From the NCBI GenBank assembly GCA_028291125.1, contig JAQGIN010000439.1, forward strand, positions 1 to 5,498: a DNA stretch of 5,498 nt. Direction: 5' to 3'. Source of the DNA: Caulobacter sp. Its GTDB lineage: Bacteria; Pseudomonadota; Alphaproteobacteria; Caulobacterales; Caulobacteraceae. The position numbers and the translations under genes were made by a program. Under the pieces are notes generated by a model that searched no databases, was not told where the DNA came from, and worked only from the letters and a program-made list of their open reading frames with translations. This document shows, one piece after another, positions 5,323-5,498 of the stretch. How positions within the stretch are numbered: position 1 is the first letter of the stretch; every line of letters begins with the position of its first letter.

Positions 5323-5498
5323 CTAGTCGGCCTTGCAGACCAGCACGGTCTTGCCGCCGCGCTTCTCCGACAGCAGCCGGCCGGCGCAGGGCTTGAACTC
5401 GAGCGCGTCCGTGGCGACCACCGCCGCCTTGGCCTTCGGCTTCGGCGGGGCCAGGGTCAGGCCGGCGTCGGCGACCGGCGTCGCGGCGGGCGCGGGCG
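5323..5498 (-). CDS. Unrecognised Ala/Pro/Lys-rich protein, C-terminal 57 residues (5' end outside window)
   Basis: The minus strand stays open from the window edge to TAG at 5325-5323. The stretch begins PAPAATPVADAGLTLAPPKP, continues KAKAAVVATDALEF, and ends KPCAGRLLSEKRGG then KTVLVCKAD. Every one of the sense codons ends in G or C, strong evidence for real coding in this genome. The first part is a low-complexity Ala/Pro/Lys linker. The last 25 or so residues look folded and hold two cysteines 16 residues apart (visible residues 37 and 54), which could form a disulfide if the protein is exported. I do not recognise a family. It converges with the GH1 gene, and the nested repeat lies between them. 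Confidence 0.75.
   Translation of the reverse strand, partial: PAPAATPVADAGLTLAPPKPKAKAAVVATDALEFKPCAGRLLSEKRGGKTVLVCKAD

Overview
The window is high-GC DNA whose ordinary genes end codons almost only in G or C. It most likely comes from an alphaproteobacterial chromosome, and Caulobacterales (Caulobacter or Phenylobacterium-like) is my best guess. Three things point there: the GC-rich codon use, very few GANTC sites (the CcrM methylation target in that group), and an intergenic nested palindrome of a type I associate with these genomes. This assignment is inference from a raw read; no search was run.

Layout, left to right. Bases 1-865 (+) hold the 3' end of metH, covering the AdoMet-binding reactivation domain of cobalamin-dependent methionine synthase. 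After a 79-nt gap comes a compact pair of small + strand genes, DUF4160 (945-1187) and DUF2442 (1162-1419). They overlap by 26 nt, each has a clear Shine-Dalgarno site, and both use more A/T-ending codons than their neighbours. They look like an acquired two-gene module, possibly toxin-antitoxin-like. The DUF2442 gene ends tail-to-tail against a minus-strand gene, and both stop codons lie within one CTAG.

The minus strand from 3591 to 1416 carries two genes read leftwards. First is a Uma2-family (DUF820) putative PD-(D/E)XK nuclease-like protein (3591-3004). It is followed by an exported M28-family zinc peptidase with an inserted PA domain (2930-1416). Divergent from the Uma2 gene, across a 114-nt spacer, is a GH1 beta-glucosidase-type enzyme (3706-5151, +) with a Tat-like lipoprotein signal. 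Its leader holds overlapping inverted repeats just before the ribosome binding site.

The spacer after the GH1 gene (5152-5322) is dominated by a 31-bp-arm inverted repeat, each arm of which is itself palindromic. The window ends in the C-terminal part of an unrecognised Ala/Pro/Lys-rich minus-strand protein with two cysteines.

The genes do not form one pathway: methionine synthesis, a small accessory module, an exported peptidase, a Uma2 protein and an exported glycosidase sit side by side. The exported peptidase and glycosidase fit a free-living scavenger of polymers. The least explained parts are the DUF4160-DUF2442 pair, the GH1 leader structure, the altered acid/base motif of the GH1 enzyme, and the nested repeat. 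I saw no CRISPR array, tRNA, rRNA or insertion sequence.
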